Source: Acidobacteriaceae bacterium UBA1307 (GTDB lineage Bacteria > Acidobacteriota > Terriglobia > Terriglobales > Acidobacteriaceae). From it: a stretch of 22,599 nucleotides of DNA. The DNA is taken from the NCBI GenBank assembly GCA_002307235.1, contig DBTV01000013.1, positions 1 to 22,599 of the forward strand. Direction: 5' to 3'. The position numbers and the translations under genes are program-made. Shown in pieces: positions 15,330 through 22,599 of the stretch. Each line of letters starts with the position of its first letter. Positions within the stretch are counted from its first letter, which is position 1. The notes beneath the pieces were generated by a model that had not been told where the DNA came from, made no database searches, and saw only the letters and a list, made by a program, of their open reading frames with translations.

Positions 15330-17129
15330 GTGTATCTAAAGCATGCCGTCTGCGCCGCTGTCCTTTTGCTTCCGCTTGCCTCCACCGGGCTCACCGCCCA
15401 GAAGCTGCCTCAGGCGGCCACCGCGTCGGCCTCGGTCGAGGAACGCCGCAAGGCCCTCGACGGGCTCTTCCGCTCCTATTGGGACGATGTTCTGAGCCAT
15501 GATCCCGAGTACGCCTCGACGCTTGGCGACAAACGCTGGAACGCGAAGCTGACCGACCGCTCCATCAAGGCGGAAAACGACCGCGTGGCGCGCCGCCAGG
15601 AGCTGCTGCTGCAGTTGGCGGCCATTGATCCGACCGGGCTCAGCGAGCAGGAGGCTCTTAGCCGCGAGCTGCTGATGCGCCAGTGCCTCGAGGCGATGGA
15701 GGCCGCGCCCTTCAAAGAGTGGGAGATGCCGGTGACGCAGATGGGCGGCTTCAGCGCCGACCTGCCCGACCTGGCCCGCCAGCTCAGCTTTACCAGCGCC
15801 AAGGACTACGACGACTGGATCGCGCGCCTGCACGCCGTGCCCGCGGTCTTCGATCAGGCCACGCAGAACATGGCCCTCGGCATCAGCGACAAGCGCGTGC
15901 CACCGCGCTACCTGCTTGAAAAGCTGCTGGCGCAGGTCAAGACGCTCTCCACCCAAAAGCCCGAAGAGACGCCCTTCGCCACGCCGCTCAAGAGCTTCCC
16001 TGCCTCGGTGCCCGCCGCCGAGCAGGAGCGGATTCGCGCCGCGATGCTGGAGGCCATCGAAAAGGAAGTGCAGCCCGCCTACCGGCGCTTTGCGCGCTTT
16101 CTCGAGGTCAGCTATGTGCCCGCCGGACGCACCGAGCCGGGGATCTGGGCCCTGCCCGATGGCGACGCCTATTACAAGTTTCTGATCGCCCGCTTCACGA
16201 CGACCAAGCTGACCGCCGCACAGATCCACCAGATCGGCGTCGACGAGGTGGCACGCGACGAGGCGGCAATGACCGAGATCGCGCATCAGCTTGGCTACAA
16301 GGATCTGGCCAGTCTGCGCGCGGCCATCAAGAGCGACCCCAAGCTGCGTCCGGCCTCGCCCGAGGCGCTGCTCAATGCCTACAAACAGAATGTCGCGGCG
16401 ATGCAGGCGAAGCTGCCGACGCTGTTCAACCATCTGCCCAAGGCCCAGCTCGAGGTGGCGACGGTGCCTGATTTCCGCGCCGCACAATCGGCGGCGGCCT
16501 ACTACGAGCAGGGCACCCCCGACTTCAGCCGTCCGGGCCGGATCACCGTGAATCTGTGGAATGCCACCGAGCGCTCGCTGGCCAGCGTCGAGGCCATCTC
16601 TTATCACGAGGGCGTACCGGGCCACCACATGCAGATCTCGGTCGCGCAGGAGCTGACGGGCATTCCCACCTTCCGCCAGCAGTACGGCAACACGGCCTTC
16701 GTCGAGGGCTGGGCGCTCTATGCCGAGCATCTCGGCAAAGACGCCGGCTTCTACAAGAATCCTTATTCGGATTACGGCCGGCTCGAAGCCGACATCTGGC
16801 GCGCGATCCGGCTGGTCGTCGACACCGGCGTGCACTCGCAGCACTGGAGCCGCCAGCAGATGGTCGACTACTTCCACGCGCATTCAAGCATCGACGAGAC
16901 CAACATTCAGGCCGAGGTGGACCGCTACATTGCCTGGCCCGGTCAGGCGCTCGGCTACAAGGTCGGCCAGTTGAAGATTTTGGAGCTGCGCGAGCGGGCA
17001 CAGAAGGCGCTCGGCACCAGCTTCGATCTGCGCGCCTTCAACGATGAGGTCATCGGCGCCGGAGCCCTGCCCATGGACATGCTCGAAGCCCGCATCGATG
17101 GCTGGATCGCGGCCCAGGGCAAGCACTAA
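15330..17129 (+). CDS. Secreted DUF885-family zinc metallopeptidase
   Basis: 599 aa. A signal peptide is visible (MYLKHAVCAAVLLLPLAS, probable cleavage near TGLTAQ at 19-24), so the protein should be exported. The rest is a largely helical DUF885 protein. Its conserved site is ISYHEGVPGHHMQ, with H426, E427, H432 and H433, followed by FVEGWALYAEHLG about 30 residues later, which supplies a further conserved Glu. The layout recalls gluzincin peptidases, but the histidine spacing differs from plain HExxH. Members are thought to cleave peptides; no substrate is known for this one. GTG 15330 has GAGG five bases upstream. The following secreted gene starts 132 bases later, with only a weak GCAGTCC/GGACTGC hairpin between, so cotranscription is possible. 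Confidence 0.9.
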   Translation: MYLKHAVCAAVLLLPLASTGLTAQKLPQAATASASVEERRKALDGLFRSYWDDVLSHDPEYASTLGDKRWNAKLTDRSIKAENDRVARRQELLLQLAAIDPTGLSEQEALSRELLMRQCLEAMEAAPFKEWEMPVTQMGGFSADLPDLARQLSFTSAKDYDDWIARLHAVPAVFDQATQNMALGISDKRVPPRYLLEKLLAQVKTLSTQKPEETPFATPLKSFPASVPAAEQERIRAAMLEAIEKEVQPAYRRFARFLEVSYVPAGRTEPGIWALPDGDAYYKFLIARFTTTKLTAAQIHQIGVDEVARDEAAMTEIAHQLGYKDLASLRAAIKSDPKLRPASPEALLNAYKQNVAAMQAKLPTLFNHLPKAQLEVATVPDFRAAQSAAAYYEQGTPDFSRPGRITVNLWNATERSLASVEAISYHEGVPGHHMQISVAQELTGIPTFRQQYGNTAFVEGWALYAEHLGKDAGFYKNPYSDYGRLEADIWRAIRLVVDTGVHSQHWSRQQMVDYFHAHSSIDETNIQAEVDRYIAWPGQALGYKVGQLKILELRERAQKALGTSFDLRAFNDEVIGAGALPMDMLEARIDGWIAAQGKH

Positions 17130-17261
17130 AGGCAGCATGAGAGGTCTGCGTCCACCATGCTATTCTGAGCAGTCCCCACCCCAGTCTTCGCAGCATGCTC
17201 AGGAGGACTGCCGGTCAGGGAATCAACCTGTTGTCCGCAGCGGCAACCGATGGAGAAAACG

Positions 17262-18401
17262 ATGAAACGTATTTTGGGTTTGGCGCTTCTGGCCTGCGTC
17301 GCGGCGGGCACGGCTGCTGCGCAAGCCGTTGACGTCAATGTCTGCGATGTGGTCAAGCACCCGACGAACTTCGACGGCAAGATCGTCCGCATCAAGGGCG
17401 TGGTCTTTTCCGGCCTCGACAGCTTTATCATCAAGGACGCAAGCGGCGATTGCGGTTTCCCGGTCGATGCCATCTGGCTCGAGTATCCGCAGGGCACCAA
17501 GGCCAAGTCCGGCCCGGCCGAGGTCGTGCACATTCAACCGGCGCACAACTTTGCCGGCACGGTGGCAGCGCCCACGCGCGCGGCCGTCACGCTCGACGCC
17601 AAGAGCAAGGAGTTCAAGCAGTTCGATTCGCTGCTTGCACAGCCGCACAAAAGCGACGCGATGTGCCTCGGCTGCGCCCGCTATGAGGTCGCCGCGACGT
17701 TGACCGGCCGTCTCGACGCGGTCGCCGATGCCTCGCTCAAGCACGATGGCGCGGGCAAGATCACCGGCTTTGGCGGCTTCGGCAACCTGAACCAGTATCC
17801 GGCGCGTCTGGTGCTGCAATCGGTCACCGACATCACGCCGAAGGAACTGGACTACGCGGCCGCCGACGCCGCGGTCAAAAAGCAGCAGTCGACGCAGAAC
17901 CTGACGCCTGCCGATCCGATGGAGAGCATCAAGAAGCTGGTCGATGGCCTGCATGGCACGCCGACCGAACCGGCACTCCAGAGGCTTTATGCCGCGCTGC
18001 CCAAAAAAGGTGAGCACAACGGCGTGATCATCGTGAAGGGCAACACCGCCGAGGAAAAGGATGAGGCGCAGGGCAAGGAAGATGCGCCCGACGGCGTTCT
18101 CTACACCGTCTCGCTGAACAGCGACCGTCTGCAGGGCGACGCCTATGCGCGCGCGCTGGTCCATGCCGGCCAGCACATCTCCGATGCACGCCAGCCCGCT
18201 GATGCGACGCCGCCGTTCATCCTCGAGTACAACGCGTGGTCGATGACCATCACCGCCGCGGTCTTCGGCGGGCAGAAGACGCTGACGCTCTCGGGTGGCA
18301 CGCTGGCCTGGGATCTTTCCTGGCCGCCGGCCGAGCGCACCGACAAGATGAACGAAGCCATCAACACCTACCTGAACAAGTTTGCCGCCATCAACCGCTA
18401 G
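17262..18401 (+). CDS. Secreted protein of unknown function
   Basis: 379 aa; not recognised. A clear signal peptide (MKRILGLALLACVAAGTAAAQA) predicts export; the Cys in it is not in a lipobox. The N-terminal part (about 23-200) contains VNVCDVVKHP, GKIVRIKGVVFS and FIIKDASGDCGFP. The series of beta segments loosely recalls an OB-like fold. A CLGCARYEV motif and two earlier Cys give four cysteines that could form disulfides or a metal site. A charged, Ala-rich linker (about 203-230) precedes a second part (about 230-379) with LVDGLHG and an alternating beta pattern. ATG 17262 has GGAGAA about five bases upstream; the frame to 17250 is less likely. It follows the DUF885 peptidase gene and ends in a terminator. 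A shared extracytoplasmic role is only a guess. Confidence 0.8.
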   Translation: MKRILGLALLACVAAGTAAAQAVDVNVCDVVKHPTNFDGKIVRIKGVVFSGLDSFIIKDASGDCGFPVDAIWLEYPQGTKAKSGPAEVVHIQPAHNFAGTVAAPTRAAVTLDAKSKEFKQFDSLLAQPHKSDAMCLGCARYEVAATLTGRLDAVADASLKHDGAGKITGFGGFGNLNQYPARLVLQSVTDITPKELDYAAADAAVKKQQSTQNLTPADPMESIKKLVDGLHGTPTEPALQRLYAALPKKGEHNGVIIVKGNTAEEKDEAQGKEDAPDGVLYTVSLNSDRLQGDAYARALVHAGQHISDARQPADATPPFILEYNAWSMTITAAVFGGQKTLTLSGGTLAWDLSWPPAERTDKMNEAINTYLNKFAAINR

Positions 18402-18429
18402 TTGGGATTGGTCCAAACTGTTCACCCCC

Positions 18430-18462
18430 GGGTTCGCGCGCTTCGGTTGCGCGAACCCAATT
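18430..18462 (+). terminator. Intrinsic terminator after the secreted-protein gene
   Basis: GGGTTCGCGC (18430-18439) pairs with GCGCGAACCC (18449-18458) around a nine-base loop, then AATTT. It lies 28 bases after the stop at 18401. The T-run is short but the stem is strong. Confidence 0.65.
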
Positions 18463-18505
18463 TCATCTGCAGCTTTTTCGATTTTCAGCTTTAACGAGGG
18501 AACCC

Positions 18506-19360
18506 ATGGCGGATATTGCTCTTGAAGAAAACGAAGTACCGGCACAGTTGCCCGACGTGCGCGTCGCGGTTCTGGGCGCTGGCAAAATGGGCGGCATTCT
18601 TTTGCAGGCGCTGCTCAAGCAGAACCTGTTTTCGGCCGATCTGATTCATGCCACAGTGGCGCACAAGGAGCGCGCCGTGGCCCTCAGCACGCAGTGGGGC
18701 ATCGATGTGGGCACCGACAATCTGGCCGCGGCCAAGCAGGCCGATCTGATTCTGGTCGGCGTCAAGCCGCATCAGGTAGCGGACCTGCTCGCGCAGATCA
18801 AGCCGGCGCTGACCAAGGACAAGACCATTGTCTCGATCGCCGCCGCCGTCAAGACCGACGACATCGAAGAGTCCGCAGGCATCGATCTGGCCGTGGTGCG
18901 CGCCATGCCGAATACGCCGTCAGCGCTCGGCGCGGGCGCGGCGGCTCTGTGCCGTGGCCGGTTCGTCTCCGACAAGCAGATGGAGTTGGCCAAGCGCCTC
19001 TTTGAGACTGTCGGCCGCGTAGTCGTGATTGAAGAGCGGCTGATGAACGCCGCCACGGGCCTGTCCGGCTCGGGCCCGGCCTACGTCTACGTCATCATCG
19101 AAGCGCTGGCAGAGGCGGGCGTCAAGGTGGGCCTGCCGCGCGATGTAGCCACGCAACTGGCCGCGCAGACGGTCTTCGGCGCCGCCAAGATGGTGCTCGA
19201 GACCGGCTACCATCCTGCCCTGCTCAAGGACACCGTCACCACCCCCTCCGGCTGCACCGTCGAAGGCGTGCTCGAACTCGAAAAGGGCGGCCTGCGCGTC
19301 ACCCTGCTCAACGCCGTTGAACATGCCACCGCGCGCGCCAAGGAACTGGCCGCCGGATAG
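18506..19360 (+). CDS. proC: Pyrroline-5-carboxylate reductase
   Basis: A cytosolic enzyme that reduces 1-pyrroline-5-carboxylate to L-proline with NAD(P)H, the last step of proline synthesis. The 284-aa length is normal. A Rossmann domain begins VRVAVLGAGKMGG (18-30). VRAMPNTPSALGAG is the family loop around 131-145. The C-terminal dimerisation domain carries ATGLSGSGPAYVYVIIEALAEAG and DTVTTPSGCTVEGVLELEKG. ATG 18506 has GAGGG five bases upstream; the much longer open frame from 18236 overlaps the preceding gene and is not used. Terminators on both sides make it a single-gene unit. Confidence 0.97.
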   Translation: MADIALEENEVPAQLPDVRVAVLGAGKMGGILLQALLKQNLFSADLIHATVAHKERAVALSTQWGIDVGTDNLAAAKQADLILVGVKPHQVADLLAQIKPALTKDKTIVSIAAAVKTDDIEESAGIDLAVVRAMPNTPSALGAGAAALCRGRFVSDKQMELAKRLFETVGRVVVIEERLMNAATGLSGSGPAYVYVIIEALAEAGVKVGLPRDVATQLAAQTVFGAAKMVLETGYHPALLKDTVTTPSGCTVEGVLELEKGGLRVTLLNAVEHATARAKELAAG

Positions 19361-19385
19361 TTTTCTTCTTTTTCTTTCAGACAGG

Positions 19386-19412
19386 GGCGCGACACAACAG
19401 TCGCGCCTTTTT
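19386..19412 (+). terminator. Intrinsic terminator after proC
   Basis: GGCGCGAC (19386-19393) and GTCGCGCC (19400-19407) form a perfect stem around ACAACA, directly followed by TTTTT (19408-19412). It starts 26 bases after the proC stop. Confidence 0.93.
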
Positions 19413-19432
19413 GTCTTGAATAAAAAAGCAAA

Positions 19433-19506
19433 CTGTCATCTTGAGCGAACGGGGCCCCAAGCGTTTTTCAGCTTGGGGGTGGTGAGTCGAAAGATCTGTG
19501 GTTGCT
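19433..19506. repeat. Probable interspersed repeat with internal hairpin
   Basis: The segment reads CTGTCATCTTGAGCGAACG, then a hairpin (CCCCAAGC 19455-19462 with GCTTGGGG 19471-19478), then GTGAGTCGAAAGATCTGTGG. The flanks closely resemble the TGTCATCYTGAGCGAAG...GAAGGATCTG sequences I recall as multicopy intergenic repeats in several bacterial genomes. Only one copy is in this window, so repetition cannot be shown here. Confidence 0.5.
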
Positions 19507-19583
19507 TTTAAAAGACTCGCATCCCCCTACGCACGCAAACACCCGCAGGGCCTGAAGGCTCTTTTCGTCTTTGCACCCTTTGC

Positions 19584-19603
19584 GGCCCGACTGAAGTCGG
19601 GCC
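19584..19603. repeat. REP-like short palindrome
   Basis: GGCCCGAC (19584-19591), loop TGAA, GTCGGGCC (19596-19603) is a perfect 8-base-pair hairpin. It lies in non-coding DNA with no T-run, so it is not a good terminator. It resembles small palindromic repeats common between genes in GC-rich bacteria. Copy number is unknown. Confidence 0.55.
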
Positions 19604-19756
19604 CTGACACACAAAGCCCCGCAACTCTCTGTCACGCACCGCGCCTTACAAAGGACACTTCCGAGGCGAAGACTGGGGCAGCTTTCCCCGCTTTCTCCGC
19701 GCGCGCCCAACTTGCCAATCCGCGCGCAAGGCACTAACTTGCTAAGAGGCGCTTGT

Positions 19757-20827
19757 GTGCGCCGCGAACCTAACGTATCTGTGCCCATTCAACGTCCATC
19801 CTGGCTTCCGAAGTACCTGCCCGAGCTTGACGGCTTGCGCGGGGCTGCGATTCTGGCCGTCGTGCTCTACCACTGCAAACCGCGTCTGGTGGGCACATGG
19901 CTCTATGGACCCTCGCTGTGGGGATGGGCCGGGGTCACGCTCTTCTTTTTTCTCAGCGGATTTCTGATCACCGCCAATCTGCTCACCACGCGCGACGATC
20001 CGCGCTACTTTCACAACTTTCATGCCCGCCGCGCCCTGCGCATCTGGCCGCTCTATCTGCTGCTGCTCGCGGTCTGCTACCTGAATTCGGAGTGGTTCGT
20101 GGGCCTGCCGGTCTTCGAGGCCTTCCGGACCGCGCCCTGGTGGGCTTACCTGCTCTGCATCCAGAACCTCTTCGCGCTGGCGCTGCCACCGGCCGTCGGC
20201 CCCACCTGGGCACTGGCCATCGAAGAGCAGTACTACTTCCTCTGGGCTCCGGCCGTGCGCTGGCTGCGCCGCCCGTGGATGCTCTTTCTTCTTCTCGTTG
20301 CCGCGCTCGTGGCACCGCCCATCATTCGCAGTCATCACCACGCATGGATCACGCCCACGCACACGCTGATCCATCTGGATGGAATCGCGCTTGGCAGCCT
20401 GCTCGCACTCGGACTCTACACGCTCGGCGGCAGCCAAAAACGCTGGCGCGCTCTGGGCGCGCTCGCTTTTGCCGGCGGCATTGCGGCCGCGGCGACCATC
20501 GCGGGCGGCACGGCCTACCTTGATTCGGCGCTGGCCTTCGGGCTTGGCGGTCTCGCCATCCTGCTGATCACCTCAACCGGTTCGCCCTGGCTGGCCGTCT
20601 TCCGGCGCGGCCCTTTGCGCTATTACGGCAAGGTCAGCTACGGACTCTATCTCTGCCACATCTCGGTCTTCATCTACTTCGGCTGGTTCGACCGACAGAT
20701 GGACGCCTACGGCACCGCCGGCAATCTGGCCGTGGTCGCCTTCCGCATCGCAGCCTCGACGGCCGTCGCCACGCTGCTCTGGTACGGACTGGAATCGCGC
20801 ATCCTGAAGCTCAAGAAGCGATTCTAG
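19757..20827 (+). CDS. Acyltransferase-3 (OafA/YrhL-type) membrane O-acyltransferase
   Basis: 356 aa with about ten hydrophobic segments. The family transfers acyl groups, usually acetyl, onto sugars of surface polysaccharides, lipopolysaccharide or other glycans at the inner membrane. Diagnostic features are YLPELDGLRGAAILAVVLYH, giving the R-x10-H pair (R28, H39); FFFLSGFLIT (TM2); RALRIWPLYL, the conserved Arg-rich loop; and WALAIEEQYYFLWAP, equivalent to the usual SLAVEEQFY motif. There is no SGNH domain. GTG 19757 has AAGAGG seven bases upstream; the frame extends back to 19712 without a ribosome binding site, and GTG 19781 is a weaker alternative. Position between repeat DNA and xfp suggests a single-gene unit. 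The acceptor is not predictable. Confidence 0.92.
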   Translation: MRREPNVSVPIQRPSWLPKYLPELDGLRGAAILAVVLYHCKPRLVGTWLYGPSLWGWAGVTLFFFLSGFLITANLLTTRDDPRYFHNFHARRALRIWPLYLLLLAVCYLNSEWFVGLPVFEAFRTAPWWAYLLCIQNLFALALPPAVGPTWALAIEEQYYFLWAPAVRWLRRPWMLFLLLVAALVAPPIIRSHHHAWITPTHTLIHLDGIALGSLLALGLYTLGGSQKRWRALGALAFAGGIAAAATIAGGTAYLDSALAFGLGGLAILLITSTGSPWLAVFRRGPLRYYGKVSYGLYLCHISVFIYFGWFDRQMDAYGTAGNLAVVAFRIAASTAVATLLWYGLESRILKLKKRF

Positions 20828-21029
20828 AAGATACTCCTGACACCGAAATAAACCGTTTTACTCGGGCCGATAAGCGGAATCTCTACGGCATATTTTCGCT
20901 TTTCGAAGCACTATTTTCCTTTATGCCTCGATTCGTGGCTTTTTTGTGAGATCCGTCACCCACACACCCCTCTCCGGCTGCTACCCTCGAAGTCAGTACT
21001 GGCGAAACTTCCCCCCTCCTGAGGTGTGT

Positions 21030-22599
21030 ATGACGAAGAAAGTCGCAAGTGAAGCCGAAATCTCTTCCCTCCCCGAATCCACAGCCAAAGACGCAAGCGC
21101 AAATCCCTCCACAAAGGGACCGCTGTCGCCCGAGCAACTCACCAAAATCGATGCCTGGTGGCGCGCCGCCAATTATCTTTCCGTCGGGCAGATTTACCTG
21201 AAGGACAATCCGCTGCTGGAGCGGCCGCTGACCCTCGACGACGTGAAGCCGCGCCTGCTGGGCCACTGGGGCACGACCCCCGGGCTGAACTTTCTCTACG
21301 CGCACTGGAACCGCATCATCCGCGAGCGCGGGCTGAACATGATGTACATCATCGGCCCCGGTCATGGTGGCCCGGGTCTGGTGGCCTGCACCTATCTCGA
21401 AGGCTCATACTCGGAGATCTATCCGCATATCGAGCGCAATCGGGACGGCATCAAACGGCTCTTCCGCCAGTTCAGTTGGCCCTACGGCATCCCGAGCCAC
21501 GTGGCGCCCGAGACGCCCGGATCGATTCACGAAGGCGGCGAACTCGGCTACTCGCTGGTGCATGCCTTCGGCGCGGTCTTCGACAACCCGGATCTGATCG
21601 TGCCCTGCGTGGTTGGCGACGGCGAGGCCGAGACCGGGCCGCTCGCCACAAGCTGGCATTCCAATAAATTTCTGAACCCGGCCACCGATGGCGTGGTGCT
21701 GCCGATTCTGCATTTGAACGGCTACAAGATCGCCAACCCGACACTGCTGAGCCGCATTCCGCAGGCAGAGCTTGAGAGCCTGATGCGCGGCTACGGCTAC
21801 GAGCCTTACACCATTGAGGGCAGCGACCCGGCCGAGATGCACCAGAAAGCAGCCGCAGCCTTCGACGCAATCTTCGACCGCATCGCCGAGATTCAGGCCG
21901 AGGCGCGCGCGGCCGTGGCCAAGGGCCAACCGGTAAAGCGCCCCGCCTGGCCGATGCTGATTCTGCGCACACCCAAGGGCTGGACCGGTCCGAAGGTCGT
22001 CGACGGGCTGCCGGTCGAAGGCACCTGGCGCGCGCATCAGGTGCCGCTGTCGGGCCTGTTCGAGCATCCCGAACACCTGAAGCAGCTTGAGCAGTGGATG
22101 CGCAGCTACAAGCCCGAGGAGCTGTTCGACGCCACCGGCCACCTGAAACCCGAGTACGAGGAGATCGCGCCCAAGGGCCGGCAGCGCATGGGCATGACGC
22201 CGCACGCCAACGGCGGACTGCTGCTGAAGCCGCTCCACATGCCGAACTTCCGCGACTTCGCCGTCGACGTGACGCCGAAGAATCGCGGCGCGAAAGACGT
22301 GGAATCGACGCGCGTGCTCGGCAAGTTTTTGCACGACGTGATGCAGGCCAACAAGGAAGAGAAAAACTTCCGCATCTTTGGCCCCGACGAAACGGCCTCC
22401 AATCGCCTCGGTGACACCATCACCGACTCGGGCAAGACCTGGGTCGCCGAGACGCTTCCGGTCGACGTGGATCTGAGCCAGACCGGCCGCGTGATGGAGG
22501 TGCTCAGCGAGCACATGTGTCAGGGCTGGCTTGAAGGCTATCTGCTCACCGGCCGCCACGGCTTCTTCTCCTGTTACGAGGCCTTCATCCACATCATCG
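21030..22599 (+). CDS. xfp: Xylulose-5-phosphate/fructose-6-phosphate phosphoketolase, N-terminal part
   Basis: The first 523 codons of a usual ~790-aa thiamine-diphosphate enzyme; the gene runs off the right edge. It cleaves xylulose-5-P, and often fructose-6-P, with phosphate to give acetyl-P and an aldose phosphate, bypassing part of glycolysis. I read the frame by hand. Family motifs are AANYLSVGQIYL, LGHWGTTPGLNF, IIGPGHGGPG (107-116), SIHEGGELGYSLVHAFGA, GDGEAETGPLATSWHSNK (196-213, the ThDP-Mg site) and HLNGYKIANPT. Residues 2-30 are a polar extension ahead of the conserved core. ATG 21030 has GAGG five bases upstream. Upstream 20828-21029 shows no confident promoter or terminator. Whether it is specific for one or both sugar phosphates is not visible. 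Confidence 0.97.
   Translation, partial: MTKKVASEAEISSLPESTAKDASANPSTKGPLSPEQLTKIDAWWRAANYLSVGQIYLKDNPLLERPLTLDDVKPRLLGHWGTTPGLNFLYAHWNRIIRERGLNMMYIIGPGHGGPGLVACTYLEGSYSEIYPHIERNRDGIKRLFRQFSWPYGIPSHVAPETPGSIHEGGELGYSLVHAFGAVFDNPDLIVPCVVGDGEAETGPLATSWHSNKFLNPATDGVVLPILHLNGYKIANPTLLSRIPQAELESLMRGYGYEPYTIEGSDPAEMHQKAAAAFDAIFDRIAEIQAEARAAVAKGQPVKRPAWPMLILRTPKGWTGPKVVDGLPVEGTWRAHQVPLSGLFEHPEHLKQLEQWMRSYKPEELFDATGHLKPEYEEIAPKGRQRMGMTPHANGGLLLKPLHMPNFRDFAVDVTPKNRGAKDVESTRVLGKFLHDVMQANKEEKNFRIFGPDETASNRLGDTITDSGKTWVAETLPVDVDLSQTGRVMEVLSEHMCQGWLEGYLLTGRHGFFSCYEAFIHII

Larger units (their letters stand above)
19361..19756. other. Intergenic region with terminator and repeat-like DNA
   Basis: A 396-base stretch without a supported gene. 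After the proC terminator it contains a probable interspersed repeat (19433-19506), a perfect CTTTTAAAAG palindrome just beyond it, a short REP-like palindrome (19584-19603) and the ribosome binding site of the acyltransferase (19744-19749). The open frames here are short and have no ribosome binding sites. I see no clear promoter for the acyltransferase. Confidence 0.6.

Noticed and set aside
15336..16883. Minus-strand open frame of 515 codons
   Set aside because: It is antisense to the DUF885 gene, whose signal peptide and metal site are clear. The antisense product is a compositional mirror without motifs.
17223..18545. Minus-strand open frame of 440 codons
   Set aside because: It is antisense to the secreted protein and crosses its terminator and the proC start. 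No recognisable domain.
20931..20947. Short GCC/GGC stem followed by TTTTTT after the acyltransferase
   Set aside because: The stem is only three base pairs, too weak to call an intrinsic terminator.
21405..22592. Minus-strand open frame of 395 codons
   Set aside because: It is antisense to phosphoketolase, which is unambiguous in the opposite strand.

Overview
The window is high-GC bacterial chromosome with no rRNA, tRNA, CRISPR array, transposase, integrase or phage gene. Its gene content suggests an Acidobacteriota member, probably class Terriglobia: TPR-glycosyltransferase fusions, a DUF885 zinc peptidase, NtrC-type regulators, a Xfp phosphoketolase and a long-N-terminus membrane pyrophosphatase. 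That assignment is inference from gene content and style, not a database match. Genes occur on both strands in short transcription units, many closed by clear intrinsic terminators. Two genes run off the window edges: a membrane pyrophosphatase (hppA) on the left and a phosphoketolase (xfp) on the right.

Layout. 1-872 (-): N-terminal part of hppA, with a CRP-like dyad upstream. 1217-2803 (-): ArnT/PMT-like membrane glycosyltransferase. 3058-3999 (+): an NtrC-like protein that has lost GAFTGA and the Walker B glutamate. 4048-4674 (-): DinB-family protein. 4833-5723 (-): purU. 5864-7297 (+): MATE transporter, ending in a 4-base stop overlap with the next gene. 7294-10517 (-): two tandem, translationally coupled TPR-glycosyltransferases. 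10666-13943 (-): an unusual signalling cluster. 14324-15082 (+): rph, followed by an inverted heptanucleotide-repeat array. 15330-18401 (+): DUF885 peptidase and a secreted protein of unknown function. 18506-19360 (+): proC. 19361-19756: terminator and interspersed repeat-like DNA. 19757-20827 (+): acyltransferase-3. 21030-22599 (+): xfp.

How the genes may work together. The best candidate for something undescribed is the minus-strand block 14264 to 7294. A soluble histidine kinase with no recognisable sensor domain (289 aa) precedes a sigma54 activator (487 aa) whose AAA+ and HTH domains look intact but whose receiver has Asn in place of the phospho-acceptor Asp. A 171-aa protein follows that looks like a receiver joined to a DHp-like helix pair, with key phosphotransfer residues missing from both. 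Sigma54-like -24/-12 elements lie upstream of the kinase, behind a tandem dyad, and upstream of the TPR-glycosyltransferase operon, in front of a terminator-like leader hairpin. I propose, as inference, that this is a non-canonical NtrC-type module controlling a surface or secreted glycan operon. The membrane glycosyltransferase and the acyltransferase also fit envelope glycan work. The remaining genes (purU, rph, proC, hppA, xfp) are ordinary metabolism and housekeeping.
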